From the NCBI GenBank assembly GCA_938035525.1, contig CALHOI010000040.1:1-62832 (forward strand): 62,832 nucleotides of DNA. Direction: 5' to 3'. Under the pieces are notes generated by a model that saw nothing but the letters and a program-made list of their open reading frames with translations, was not told the origin of the DNA and searched no databases. Positions 25,790-34,273 of the stretch are shown one piece after another. Positions within the stretch are counted from its first letter, which is position 1; every line of letters starts with the position of its first letter. The DNA comes from an uncultured Granulosicoccaceae bacterium. Its GTDB lineage: Bacteria; Pseudomonadota; Gammaproteobacteria; Granulosicoccales; Granulosicoccaceae. Both the position numbers and the translations under genes were made by a program.

Positions 25790-27138
25790 TTGTCACAATC
25801 ACGAAAGTCTTGCGTCTGTTGCCATCTTATGTTGCGGCGATTGTTGCTGCGTTATTTTTAATGCAGTTTAGCCCTTGGTTAAGCGCCAACAACGCAACAT
25901 CGACTGACGAAACAATAACAGGCGAAACCCAACTACCCAACACGCCAAATTCATTACACCTGGACACACTAACGCAGCAAACACTGCAAGCGATGGTGTC
26001 GGGTGACTGGCATTCGGCAACCCAATTTGCCGAACAATTGGTTGATCACTTTCCAGATTACGCGCTGGGGCAACTCTTACTCGCCGAAGCGCACAGCGTA
26101 TCGGGTATGTCTACTAGCTTGTTACAAAGTGACGTGAACTTTTCGCATGAACTGGTTGAGCTACTACAAGAAGCAAGATCACGCTTACTTCAGCCCGCGT
26201 TTTCTGCGGCGCAATCAAGCAGCTCACCACAACGACTGCCTGCCGAGCTTATTCAGGTTGGCAAACACATTGATCATGTTGTCATGGTCGACCTGCGCGC
26301 CTCGACCCTGTTTTTGTTTGAAACCAAGACGTCGCAACCAAAACTAATAAAACAACATTACATTTCCAGTGGCGAAGGTGGCTACGGCAAAACAGCGGAG
26401 GGCGATCTAAAATCGCCGCTGGGCGTCTATCGCATACACGGGTTCAGAAGCGACGAGTCATTACCACCACTGTATGGATCGGGTGCGTTGATGTTGAACT
26501 ACCCGAATGCACTCGACCGGGCACTAGGACGCACAGGTTCTGGGATATGGTTGCATGGCAATCCTCGTAACAACCGCAGCCGATCACCACACTCGAGTGA
26601 AGGTTGCGTGACCATGGCCAATGACTATCTTGAAGCCTTGCATCAAAGGCTGGATCTGAATCGAACACACGTCATACTCAGCCAGTCAGTCGTCTGGAAA
26701 GAAACAGCAGATTTGCACGTACAACGCGAACGCTTTCAAGAGTTATTTGATCAGTATAAACAGGCATGGGTAAACAGTCGCGCAAGCGACTTGGCTGCGA
26801 TCTACGCACCCGATGCATTGCCAGCTCATGTGCCGCTAAACAACAAAGTGCGTTTTGACAAACAGGCACTGACCGAACCGCTTGACTCACGTTCAATCAA
26901 TAGCAACACCAAGCTTGCGCCAGTGGGCATAGAACTTAATGCTTTGGCTACGCTTGACTCGAAGGATATATCGCTAGTGATGAATCCAAATGGCGGGCAA
27001 GCCAGTGCCGGGCGACACATGGTGATGTCATTCGAATTATCCGGGGAGCACAACGCAACCGTCACACTCTACTGGGAACTGAGCGACGAAGGCTACTGGC
27101 AAATCAAACGCGAAGCCATCGAATCAGGCAGAGCTTAA
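25786..27138 (+). CDS. L,D-transpeptidase (YkuD family) with NTF2-like C-terminal domain
   Basis: This 450-residue envelope enzyme has a membrane/signal helix (YVAAIVAALFLMQF) and a TPR-like segment around residues 60-110. The YkuD domain then spans about 165-305: VDLRASTLFLFE, SPLGVYRIHG, and the catalytic IWLHGNPRNNRSRSPHSSEG followed by CV, with the nucleophilic cysteine near residue 271. The C-terminal 120 residues (ERFQELFDQYKQAWVNSRAS, LAAIYAPDALP, GYWQIKREAIE) form a SnoaL/NTF2-like domain. YkuD enzymes make 3-3 peptidoglycan cross-links or attach proteins; this larger architecture resembles the exported ErfK-like group. It is translationally coupled to the upstream gene. Confidence 0.9.
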   Translation: MIVTITKVLRLLPSYVAAIVAALFLMQFSPWLSANNATSTDETITGETQLPNTPNSLHLDTLTQQTLQAMVSGDWHSATQFAEQLVDHFPDYALGQLLLAEAHSVSGMSTSLLQSDVNFSHELVELLQEARSRLLQPAFSAAQSSSSPQRLPAELIQVGKHIDHVVMVDLRASTLFLFETKTSQPKLIKQHYISSGEGGYGKTAEGDLKSPLGVYRIHGFRSDESLPPLYGSGALMLNYPNALDRALGRTGSGIWLHGNPRNNRSRSPHSSEGCVTMANDYLEALHQRLDLNRTHVILSQSVVWKETADLHVQRERFQELFDQYKQAWVNSRASDLAAIYAPDALPAHVPLNNKVRFDKQALTEPLDSRSINSNTKLAPVGIELNALATLDSKDISLVMNPNGGQASAGRHMVMSFELSGEHNATVTLYWELSDEGYWQIKREAIESGRA

Positions 27139-27468
27139 AACTGAGTAGCGGCGCAAGGCATACCAGTGTGGGCAGGGACTTTGGCGGCACGAATCAAATC
27201 GACGTTAACTTCCTAAGGCCCATTATTTCCATGGTTAACAAGTCTGTGACAATGACCCCGAATTTTGTGACCTAGCGCACACCAGAACCGGCGAAAGTGC
27301 CACTTAAGGCCACCAATGTCGAACTCATCACACTTCGTGGTGTCGGTAACCGATGAATTAGTTGAAATTACCGTGGATATTGCATCAAGTCCCCACTGAA
27401 TCAGCCGATTTTAAAGGGGTGCGGGGAAAACCTGCACAAAGATGTTTTGTTGTTAACCATGCAAGCGG
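27139..27468. other. Intergenic region upstream of the HD-GYP gene
   Basis: About 330 bases hold no gene I can support. An open frame at 27362-27676 overlaps the HD-GYP gene in another frame and looks like a shadow. The promoter of the HD-GYP gene is expected here, but I see no convincing consensus pair. Confidence 0.3.
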
Positions 27469-28779
27469 ATGTTTAAAAAACTCTTTAAATCACAGGACGA
27501 ACCACCTAAGCCGAGGCGCCGTACGGAAGCGCGAAAGCCGGCTGGCAATCGTACTCAAAAGACGCGGAAACAACATCAGAAAATTGATGTTGCGGACTTG
27601 CGTGTGGGTATGTTTGTGGTGGAGCTCGACAAGCCGTGGGAAGAGTCAGGATTCATGTTTCAGGGCCTGGAATTAAAATCTGCATCCGATATTCAAGCTG
27701 TCCAGAACGAGTGCAGTTTTGTCTGGGTGGACTACGACGAATTTTCCCTCAAAAAACACACTCCGGCAAAAAGTGAACCGGGCGCGAAACGCGCAGGTGC
27801 TGGTTCTGCTGACACCGGTGTGTCAGTTGAAGATGAATTCGCCGCGGCGAAAGAAGTCCACTCTCTCGCCAGCGAAGCAGTCACTACCCTCTTTGAGGAG
27901 ATACGCTTAGGCGCTGAAGTCGATGGCGGGAAAATCAAACAAGCGGTTAACGGATGCGTAGACAGTATTTTGCGTAACCCCGATGCGTCGGTTTGGCTGA
28001 CTCGCATCCAGGCAAAGCACGAAGCAACTGCTCAGCACTCACTGAACGTGGCCGCGCTGAGTATTGTGATGGCAAAAGCTGCCGGTATGACGCAACGTGA
28101 AATGGAAGACGTTGGTGTTTGCGGCATGTTGCACGACGTGGGTAAAACGAGTATCTCCACAGAGGTGCTTTCGAAAACAGGTCCATTGACTCCCGAAGAA
28201 CAAGTTGAAATGCAAAAGCACACTCGCTACGGTCGGGACATTCTTGTTTCTACCAAGAGTGTTATGTCCGGTGCAGCGGATGTTGCGCACTCGCATCATG
28301 AACGAGAAGACGGACAAGGTTATCCACGCAAACTGCCGTCAGAATCAATTCCCATTTTTGCCAAGATCGTATCGATTGCTGAAGCCTACGATACGATGAC
28401 CACCAAGCAAACTTATCGCGAAGCCATTTCGCCTTCTGAAGCACTGCAAGAGCTTTATTCCTTGCGCGGCAAACAGTTCGACGAAGACATGGTGATTAAA
28501 TTCATCGATGCGGTGGGCATTTTTCCACCGGGCAGTATTGTTGAAATGCTCAATGGTGAAATCGGCATTGTGCTCGCGAACACAGCCGATAAATTGCGAC
28601 CCCGCGTCATTCTCATACTCGATGCTGCAAAAGAGCCTGTTATGCAGCAGGTTGTTGACCTGTCCCAAATGGATGTAGACAGCGAAGGCAACGCCTACCA
28701 GATAAAAACAACGTTAAGTGACGGCAGTTACGGTATCGATGTCGCTGACTTCCAACGAGCTGGTTTGCGAATGGGCTAG
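27469..28779 (+). CDS. HD-GYP domain c-di-GMP phosphodiesterase with DUF3391
   Basis: This 436-residue signalling protein has an N-terminal DUF3391 domain (KIDVADLRVGMFVVELDKPW to CSFVWVDYDEFS), which often precedes HD-GYP domains. The HD-GYP domain carries HSLNVAAL, MLHDVGKT (HD near residue 222), HHEREDGQGYP (near 276) and AYDTMTT. All metal ligands and the GYP loop are intact, so hydrolysis of cyclic di-GMP is likely. This lowers c-di-GMP and usually favours motility over biofilm. No receiver or PAS domain is fused. It is a single gene, with no linked GGDEF protein in the window. Confidence 0.93.
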   Translation: MFKKLFKSQDEPPKPRRRTEARKPAGNRTQKTRKQHQKIDVADLRVGMFVVELDKPWEESGFMFQGLELKSASDIQAVQNECSFVWVDYDEFSLKKHTPAKSEPGAKRAGAGSADTGVSVEDEFAAAKEVHSLASEAVTTLFEEIRLGAEVDGGKIKQAVNGCVDSILRNPDASVWLTRIQAKHEATAQHSLNVAALSIVMAKAAGMTQREMEDVGVCGMLHDVGKTSISTEVLSKTGPLTPEEQVEMQKHTRYGRDILVSTKSVMSGAADVAHSHHEREDGQGYPRKLPSESIPIFAKIVSIAEAYDTMTTKQTYREAISPSEALQELYSLRGKQFDEDMVIKFIDAVGIFPPGSIVEMLNGEIGIVLANTADKLRPRVILILDAAKEPVMQQVVDLSQMDVDSEGNAYQIKTTLSDGSYGIDVADFQRAGLRMG

Positions 28780-28811
28780 GTTTGGCGCTTGAACTTAAGC
28801 CAATCCACCAA

Positions 28812-28847
28812 GTTGTATTGACAACTTAGCCAATTTCCCGCTATGCT
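28812..28847 (+). promoter_or_regulatory. Promoter of the gntR-trpBA operon with overlapping HutC-type operator
   Basis: TTGACA (28818-28823) and TATGCT (28842-28847) are 18 bases apart, a good sigma-70 match. GTTGTATTGACAAC (28812-28825) is an inverted repeat with arms GTTGT and ACAAC that overlaps the -35 box. It fits the GT-N-TA-N-AC core of HutC-subfamily GntR operators. The first gene starts at 28874. Confidence 0.7.
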
Positions 28848-28873
28848 GCGCTAAACCACGGTGTTTAGTCCAC

Positions 28874-29647
28874 ATGCAGCTCAACCAGCACTCCCCTATC
28901 CCACTGTACCGCCAGCTCGCCGACCAAATCAGCGGCGAAATAGACACGGGTGTTCATCCTGTGGACACGAAAATTCCTTCAGAGAACGAGCTGGCCGCGC
29001 GTTACCGCATAGGCAGGCCCACGGTTCGTCAGGCCACGGATTTACTGGTTCGCCAAGGCAGGCTGGAGCGACGGCGCGGGTCGGGCACCTACGTGCTACC
29101 ACCAACGCGTTCCATTGATTTACTGTCGCTGGCCGGAACCAGTGCGGCCCTGCAAAAAAGCGACTTGAACACACAGCTTGCGCTGGTCGGCGAGCCGGTC
29201 CGGGAAAAGCTCACTGCCAACGAGCAACACCCCGACACAGGGAACGACGAACACTTTCGCATTGAACGCCGAGCATCAGTTGATGACGTGCCTGTTCTGT
29301 ATGAAACGTTGTGGTTTAACGCAGCGCTATTCCCTGGGCTGGATAATCAAATTTTAAAAGACAAATCGTTATCGGCGCTGGTTCGCGATGTCTACTTTTT
29401 GGAACCCAGCTCGGCCGATCAAACTTTTTCAGTTATTCATGCCGATGCGCATCAAGCAAAACAGCTAAGCACAAGCGCCGGTACGGCGCTGTTACGCGTT
29501 TATCGACAGCTTCATTTTGGCGATAACCGTAACGCGCTGCATGCCGAAATACTGTGCCTGACTGATCGCTTTGCATTTTCACAAACACTTTTTCCGACTA
29601 CCGCTGCCGATAAAGTCAGCGATACAACCACAAAACAACCATCATGA
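28874..29647 (+). CDS. GntR-family (HutC/UTRA) transcriptional regulator
   Basis: This is a 257-residue regulator. The winged helix comes first (PLYRQLADQISGEIDTGVHP, IPSENELAARYRIGRPTVRQ, GRLERRRGSGTYVLPP), followed by a UTRA effector domain (EHFRIERRASVDDVPVLYET, LWFNAALFPG, GTALLRVYRQLHF). UTRA domains bind small metabolites such as urocanate, sugars or amines. The stop overlaps the trpB ATG by four bases, so regulator and tryptophan synthase are co-transcribed and translationally coupled. The operator overlapping its own -35 suggests autorepression. What it senses is unknown; indole, tryptophan or a precursor are possible. A dedicated GntR regulator for trpBA is unusual. Confidence 0.9.
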   Translation: MQLNQHSPIPLYRQLADQISGEIDTGVHPVDTKIPSENELAARYRIGRPTVRQATDLLVRQGRLERRRGSGTYVLPPTRSIDLLSLAGTSAALQKSDLNTQLALVGEPVREKLTANEQHPDTGNDEHFRIERRASVDDVPVLYETLWFNAALFPGLDNQILKDKSLSALVRDVYFLEPSSADQTFSVIHADAHQAKQLSTSAGTALLRVYRQLHFGDNRNALHAEILCLTDRFAFSQTLFPTTAADKVSDTTTKQPS

Positions 29648-30888
29648 AAAACAGCGGATACTACAGCCAGTTTGGCGGTGCATTTATACCAGAGATACTG
29701 GTTCCTACATTCGACGAACTGGAAACAGCGTATCTTGAAGCGCGAGATGACGAAAATTTCTGGAAAGAGTACCTCGAACTCATGTCCACCTACTCGTGCC
29801 GTGCAACACCCATAACCCGGCTTGATAATTTATCAGCACAAATTGGCGGTGCCAGCATCTATGTCAAGCGTGAAGACTTGAACCACACTGGTGCACACAA
29901 GGCCAACAACGTTATGGGTCAGGGTTTACTAACCAAACGCATGAAAAAAACCCGGGTCATTGCTGAAACTGGTGCGGGTCAGCACGGTGTTGCCACCGCG
30001 ACTATGGCTGCCAAGTTTGGCTTTGATTGTACAATCTATATGGGCGCTCACGATGTCAAACGGCAACGGCCCAACGTCTTCTGGATGGAGCAAATGGGTG
30101 CCACCGTTGTGGCAGTAACCGAAGGTAGCCAGACACTGAAAGATGCTATTAATGAAGCATTCAGAGATTGGGTTACCAATATGGACGACACCCACTATGT
30201 GCTTGGTACAGCCTGTGGTCCTCACCCGTTTCCAGAAATGGTGAGTTGGTTTCAATCGGTTATTGGCACCGAAGCACGCGAGCAAATGCTCGACCGCACC
30301 GGTAAATTACCCAAGCGAGTATACGCCTGCGTTGGTGGTGGCTCCAATGCAATGGGTATCTTCAGTGGCTTCTTTGATGATAAAGAGGTTGAGCTGGTTG
30401 GTGTTGAAGCCGGTGGGCGTGGGCGCGGCAGTGGCGAGCATGCAGCCCGGCTAGCCTACGACGACGCATCTATCGGTGTTGCCCAGGGTTATAAAACGTT
30501 TTTCCTGCAGGACCGAGATGGACAAATGCAAGATACCCATAGCGTATCTGCGGGGCTCGACTATGTTGGTGTATCGCCAATATTGAGTCACCTACACGAA
30601 GCCAAGCAAGTTCGTTTTGAGGCCGCAACCGATGACAAGGTAGTTGAAGCTATGCAAAGAACGGTACGTCACGAAGGTCTAATACCAGCACTAGAATCGT
30701 CACACGCATTTGCACAAGCCTATAAAGAAGCAGAAACCATGTCGCCTGAGGACGATATACTGATTAACATGTCTGGACGTGCAGACAAAGATATATTTAC
30801 CGTAGCCGATGCGGTACACGACCCAAAGTGGAAAGAGTTTATTATTGACAAAGCTGATGCCTATCGCCGGGAGAAACACAATGGATAA
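29644..30888 (+). CDS. trpB: Tryptophan synthase beta chain, divergent form
   Basis: This 414-residue PLP enzyme joins indole and serine. Seen are the lysine motif HTGAHKANN (PLP lysine near residue 86), ETGAGQHGVATATMAAKFG, CVGGGSNAMG (phosphate loop), SVSAGLDYVGVSP and SGRADKDIF. All core catalytic features are kept. Several normally invariant places differ: HKANN for HKINN, RQRPNVFWM for RQxPNVFRM, TACGPHPFPEM for xxxGPHPYPxM, and SGRADKD for SGRGDKD. It resembles TrpB1 in length but lies outside the usual proteobacterial consensus. trpA overlaps by eight bases, so the two subunits are made together. Transfer or specialisation is possible. Confidence 0.9.
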   Translation: MKNSGYYSQFGGAFIPEILVPTFDELETAYLEARDDENFWKEYLELMSTYSCRATPITRLDNLSAQIGGASIYVKREDLNHTGAHKANNVMGQGLLTKRMKKTRVIAETGAGQHGVATATMAAKFGFDCTIYMGAHDVKRQRPNVFWMEQMGATVVAVTEGSQTLKDAINEAFRDWVTNMDDTHYVLGTACGPHPFPEMVSWFQSVIGTEAREQMLDRTGKLPKRVYACVGGGSNAMGIFSGFFDDKEVELVGVEAGGRGRGSGEHAARLAYDDASIGVAQGYKTFFLQDRDGQMQDTHSVSAGLDYVGVSPILSHLHEAKQVRFEAATDDKVVEAMQRTVRHEGLIPALESSHAFAQAYKEAETMSPEDDILINMSGRADKDIFTVADAVHDPKWKEFIIDKADAYRREKHNG

Positions 30889-31663
30889 GCACCAAACAAC
30901 ACTGGAACAATCCATTCGCAAGGCCCGAGAAAAAAAGGACATCCTGTTAATGACACACATCGTCCTGGGTTATCCCAGTTTCGATGACTGCCTGCGCATG
31001 GTTGAAGACATGGTTAATGCCGGTGTGGATTTAATGGAATTACAAATTCCGTTTTCAGAACCCATGGCCGATGGCCCGGTTATTTTAAAAGCCAATGCAG
31101 AAGCGTTAAAAGCCGGTGCCACGGTAGAGCAAAGCTTCGAAATGGCGGAGCGATTAACCAAAGAGTTCGATATTCCATTTTTGTTCATGACTTACTACAA
31201 CATTCTGTTCTGCCAAGGGGTGACTGAATTTGTTGAACGATGCAAAGCCATTGGTATTCAAGGTTGTATCGTGCCCGACCTGCCCCCGGCCGAAGGCCAG
31301 GATTATCTGGACGCCATGCATCGCTGCAAGCTAGCCCCTGTGCATATTTTTACACCTAACACACCAGAGCCGCGCATGCGCTTTCTCAATGACAACAGCG
31401 CCGGATTTATCTACAGCGTTGCACGCAAAGGGGTCACCGGTAAAGACACCGCATTCTCTTCTGAACTGGAAACCTATCTGTCAACTTGCAAGCAAAACAC
31501 GTCTCTGCCATTAGCCGTTGGCTTTGGTGTAAAGTCAGCCGAAGACGTCAACTTTTTACGAGGCAAAGCCGATATCGCTGTGGTGGGTTCTGAAACTATT
31601 CGCGTCATGGAAAAAGAAGGCGTTGCCGGTGTTCGTCCGTTTATCGAAACACTCGTAGCGTAA
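30881..31663 (+). CDS. trpA: Tryptophan synthase alpha chain, divergent form
   Basis: This 260-residue TIM barrel splits indole-3-glycerol phosphate. The ATG at 30881 (MDKHQTT) is chosen over earlier codons because it overlaps the trpB stop and gives the normal length. The catalytic glutamate is in MELQIPFSEPMADGP and the catalytic aspartate is in ADGP; GCIVPDLPPAEG, FTPNTPEPRM, RKGVTG and VGFGVKSAEDV follow. SEP in place of SDP, and SVARKGVTG in place of the usual SRxGVTG, mark it as unusual, in line with its partner trpB. No trpF lies here; a separate trpF is at 46543-47178. Confidence 0.92.
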   Translation: MDKHQTTLEQSIRKAREKKDILLMTHIVLGYPSFDDCLRMVEDMVNAGVDLMELQIPFSEPMADGPVILKANAEALKAGATVEQSFEMAERLTKEFDIPFLFMTYYNILFCQGVTEFVERCKAIGIQGCIVPDLPPAEGQDYLDAMHRCKLAPVHIFTPNTPEPRMRFLNDNSAGFIYSVARKGVTGKDTAFSSELETYLSTCKQNTSLPLAVGFGVKSAEDVNFLRGKADIAVVGSETIRVMEKEGVAGVRPFIETLVA

Positions 31664-31838
31664 AACCCCTTTAAGCGTGCTCAAGTTCAGCTTCCCGCGG
31701 CCCGTGATTCAGGGCAGCCCTACGATCGCGACATGCACGGAGCCCAATACAGCGCCCTCTTGGCAGAGTTGAAACTGTCTGTGAACTAAAAGCGATGTCT
31801 GTTGTCTACCGATTTCCCAATTCCACGCGAGACTCGAC

Positions 31839-32246
31839 ATGAATCGACGTTACATTCTAAAGGGCGCTTTAGCTGCGGCTGCGCTCACAGTGATCAATCC
31901 GGCTAAAGCGGCTGATGAGGCTCTCACTTACACCCCGGAGCTCTACCAGGAACTGCTTGCCAGTGGCGAGCCGTTTATGCTCGATTTTTTTGCGACCTGG
32001 TGCAGCACTTGCCGAACCCAGGAACGCACCATCTCGACAATAAAAAATGCCAACCCAGACTACGCAAATGTCAAAGTGGTTAAAGTCGACTGGGATCAGC
32101 ACGGCAACTCTGAATTGTCCAAATCACTTGCCATACCGCGACGCTCAACGCTGGTGATGTTCAAAGACGGTAAAGAGCTGTCACGTGTGGTTGCGCAAAC
32201 CGGTGCAGAACCAATCGAAGCGCTATTTGCCGCAGCGATTCTGTAA
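31839..32246 (+). CDS. Exported thioredoxin-like protein with Tat-type signal
   Basis: This 135-residue protein has the N-terminus MNRRYILKGALAAAALTV with twin arginines in a RRxxLK context, which looks like a Tat signal, followed by a cleavage region AKAADE. The thioredoxin fold shows FFATWCSTCRTQE with Cys55 and Cys58, KVDWDQHG and a cis-proline region in AIPRRSTLVMF. CSTC is not the CGPC of thioredoxin, which suggests a periplasmic reductase or oxidase role. It lies 67 bases upstream of a CcdA-like gene on the same strand. CcdA would feed electrons to it across the membrane. Confidence 0.88.
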   Translation: MNRRYILKGALAAAALTVINPAKAADEALTYTPELYQELLASGEPFMLDFFATWCSTCRTQERTISTIKNANPDYANVKVVKVDWDQHGNSELSKSLAIPRRSTLVMFKDGKELSRVVAQTGAEPIEALFAAAIL

Positions 32247-32313
32247 AACATTCCGGTCTGACTGAAACTGGGTTTAACGAAGTCCAGTACAACTTTTTAA
32301 TAGGTTTTATATT

Positions 32314-33027
32314 GTGACTTTGGTGTGGTCTTACGTAGCTGGTTTACTGACGCTCATTAATCCCTGTGTCTTACCACTGTTACCCATTATTATTGCATCT
32401 GCATTGCAGAATTCACGACTCGGTCCGCTGGCACTTGCCGGCGGGCTGGTAGCATCTTTCACTGTTTTTGGTATCAGCATTACTGCGTTCGGCCATTTAA
32501 TTGGGCTTGACGAGCAACGCCTCAACCAGATTGCAGCCATCCTGATGATCGTGTTTGGCATTGCCCTGCTGCTTCCCAGCGCTGGCAATGTGTTCTCCAA
32601 AGCGGTATCCCCGTTGGCAAACCAGGCCAACAGCAAAATCGACAAGCTGCAAAATGGCGGGCTGGCTTCACAGGCCTTGATCGGCGTCCTGCTTGGTGCG
32701 GTGTGGTCGCCGTGCATTGGTCCTACACTAGGAGGGGCAATAGGCCTTGCGGCCAGCGGTGAAAACCTGCTCGAGGCTGCCATCACCATGGTGTTTTTCG
32801 GATTGGGCGTGGCAACCATTCTGCTTGCCCTGGCCTACGGCTCCCGAGAGGCGCTGGGTGCTCGTCAAACCAAATTACGCCGCTGGATGCCATGGGCCAA
32901 ACCGATTATGGGCGTCACCCTTTTACTGGTTGGCATAACGCTGTATTTCCACCTAAACCGTTATCTTGAGGTTTGGCTACTGGACGTTATGCCCATTTGG
33001 CTACAAGACCTTTCGGTAAAATTCTAA
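32314..33027 (+). CDS. CcdA/DsbD-like thiol transporter membrane protein
   Basis: This 237-residue integral membrane protein has six or so hydrophobic helices. It starts with GTG at 32314. The two redox cysteines of the family lie in INPCVLPLLP (Cys18) and WSPCIGPTLGGAIGLA (Cys near 134). CcdA proteins pass electrons from cytoplasmic thioredoxin to periplasmic thiol proteins for cytochrome c maturation or disulfide reduction. The partner is presumably the exported thioredoxin just upstream. No cytochrome c maturation genes are in the window. A weak terminator follows. Confidence 0.9.
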   Translation: MTLVWSYVAGLLTLINPCVLPLLPIIIASALQNSRLGPLALAGGLVASFTVFGISITAFGHLIGLDEQRLNQIAAILMIVFGIALLLPSAGNVFSKAVSPLANQANSKIDKLQNGGLASQALIGVLLGAVWSPCIGPTLGGAIGLAASGENLLEAAITMVFFGLGVATILLALAYGSREALGARQTKLRRWMPWAKPIMGVTLLLVGITLYFHLNRYLEVWLLDVMPIWLQDLSVKF

Positions 33028-33038
33028 GAGATTGAGTC

Positions 33039-33063
33039 ATCCGTTACACGGATTCGCTTTTTT
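33039..33063 (+). terminator. Possible terminator after the CcdA-like gene
   Basis: ATCCG-TTACA-CGGAT forms a five-base stem with a five-base loop, followed by TCGCTTTTTT. The stem is short, so strength is uncertain. Confidence 0.45.
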
Positions 33064-33311
33064 AGGAACAAACCTGCGCTCATCCCTTGCCTGGCCTATG
33101 CAATCGGCTAGGTAGCACTTATGCTATATACTTGTTTTAATTAGCTATTTTTGTAGAATTCGCTGTAATTAAAAATATTTTAGATTTGGTAACTCCGTAA
33201 ACGGGAATTATATCCTACCTTATGTAAACTATAGGGTCAGGGACGGTTGGAAATGGAAAAAATCAGCCGTGTTTCGCCATTTGGCAGCAATCATCAAAAA
33301 AGGATGCCACT

Positions 33312-34190
33312 TTGAAAACAACAGGTAAATCAGCAGAAGGTTCGCCACATAAAGTCCGCCTGGCAAGAGCCATCGTCAGCGTACTGCGACCACTCATACA
33401 ATTACTGATTCGGCACGAGTTCACTCACTCAGAGCTCAGCGAGCTTATTCGGCAAACCTATGTCGAAATTGCCTACGATCAGTTTGCGCTGCCCGAGCAA
33501 GGCATATCGATTTCTCGTGCCGCCGTGCTCACCGGGCTCAGTCGAAAAGAAGTCGTGCGTTTGCGCGATGCGCTCGATGAGAATAAATCGCTGTTAAAAC
33601 AAAAACCCAATCGTGCTCAAAGAGTTGTGCATGGCTGGCTTAGCGATCCGGAATTCCTTGACAGTAAAGGCAAACCAAAACGTCTGCCAATTAAAAGTCA
33701 GCGTAAAGGCAAAGAGCATGGCAGTTTTGTTGCCTTGGTGAAGCGCTACAGTGGCGATATTACCTACGGAGCCGTGCTCGATGAGCTAAACCTTGTCGGC
33801 GTCACTAGCGAAAACGACGACTATACAGTGTCGTTAATTAATAGCGCCTACGTGCCTCGAAAAGACGAACTGGAACAAGTCCGAGTGGTTGCCACCAGTG
33901 TATCCGACTTATTCGAAACTGCCGTTCATAATATGGAAGCCAGCGACGACGACAAACGCTTTCAACGTCAGGTGGTTTATACCGATATCGACGCTGAGTA
34001 CGAGCAGGAATTTAGACAGTTCGCTGCCAAAAAAGCAGAACCCTTTATTCAGGAACTCAATGCGCGTTTAATCCAATACCGTAAAAAATCCAAAGGCACC
34101 AAAAAGAGCGATCAACGCCGAATGGGCGTGGGGATTTATTATTTTGAAGGCTTGCCGGTAAAATCCAAACGAGACCCGAAGCCCGACTAA
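33312..34190 (+). CDS. DUF6502-type protein of unknown function
   Basis: This 292-residue soluble protein has the conserved N-terminal pattern RAIVSVLRPLIQLLIRHEFT followed by HSELSELIRQTYVEIA, and SISRAAVLTGLSRKEVVRLR, which looks like a helix-turn-helix. RAQRVVHGWLSDPEFLD and FVALVKRYSGDITYGAVLDE complete the profile I associate with DUF6502. The C-terminus is very basic (KKSKGTKKSDQRR). It may be DNA-binding, but no function is known to me. It stands alone behind a 284-base AT-rich gap, 83 bases upstream of the DUF3179 gene. Confidence 0.75.
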   Translation: MKTTGKSAEGSPHKVRLARAIVSVLRPLIQLLIRHEFTHSELSELIRQTYVEIAYDQFALPEQGISISRAAVLTGLSRKEVVRLRDALDENKSLLKQKPNRAQRVVHGWLSDPEFLDSKGKPKRLPIKSQRKGKEHGSFVALVKRYSGDITYGAVLDELNLVGVTSENDDYTVSLINSAYVPRKDELEQVRVVATSVSDLFETAVHNMEASDDDKRFQRQVVYTDIDAEYEQEFRQFAAKKAEPFIQELNARLIQYRKKSKGTKKSDQRRMGVGIYYFEGLPVKSKRDPKPD

Positions 34191-34273
34191 AATTTGCGAA
34201 CCTTGCACGATTGGCGAACTCTTCATGCCAATTGCACTCATACTGAGGTAAGTACACCAGCGAATATTATTTT

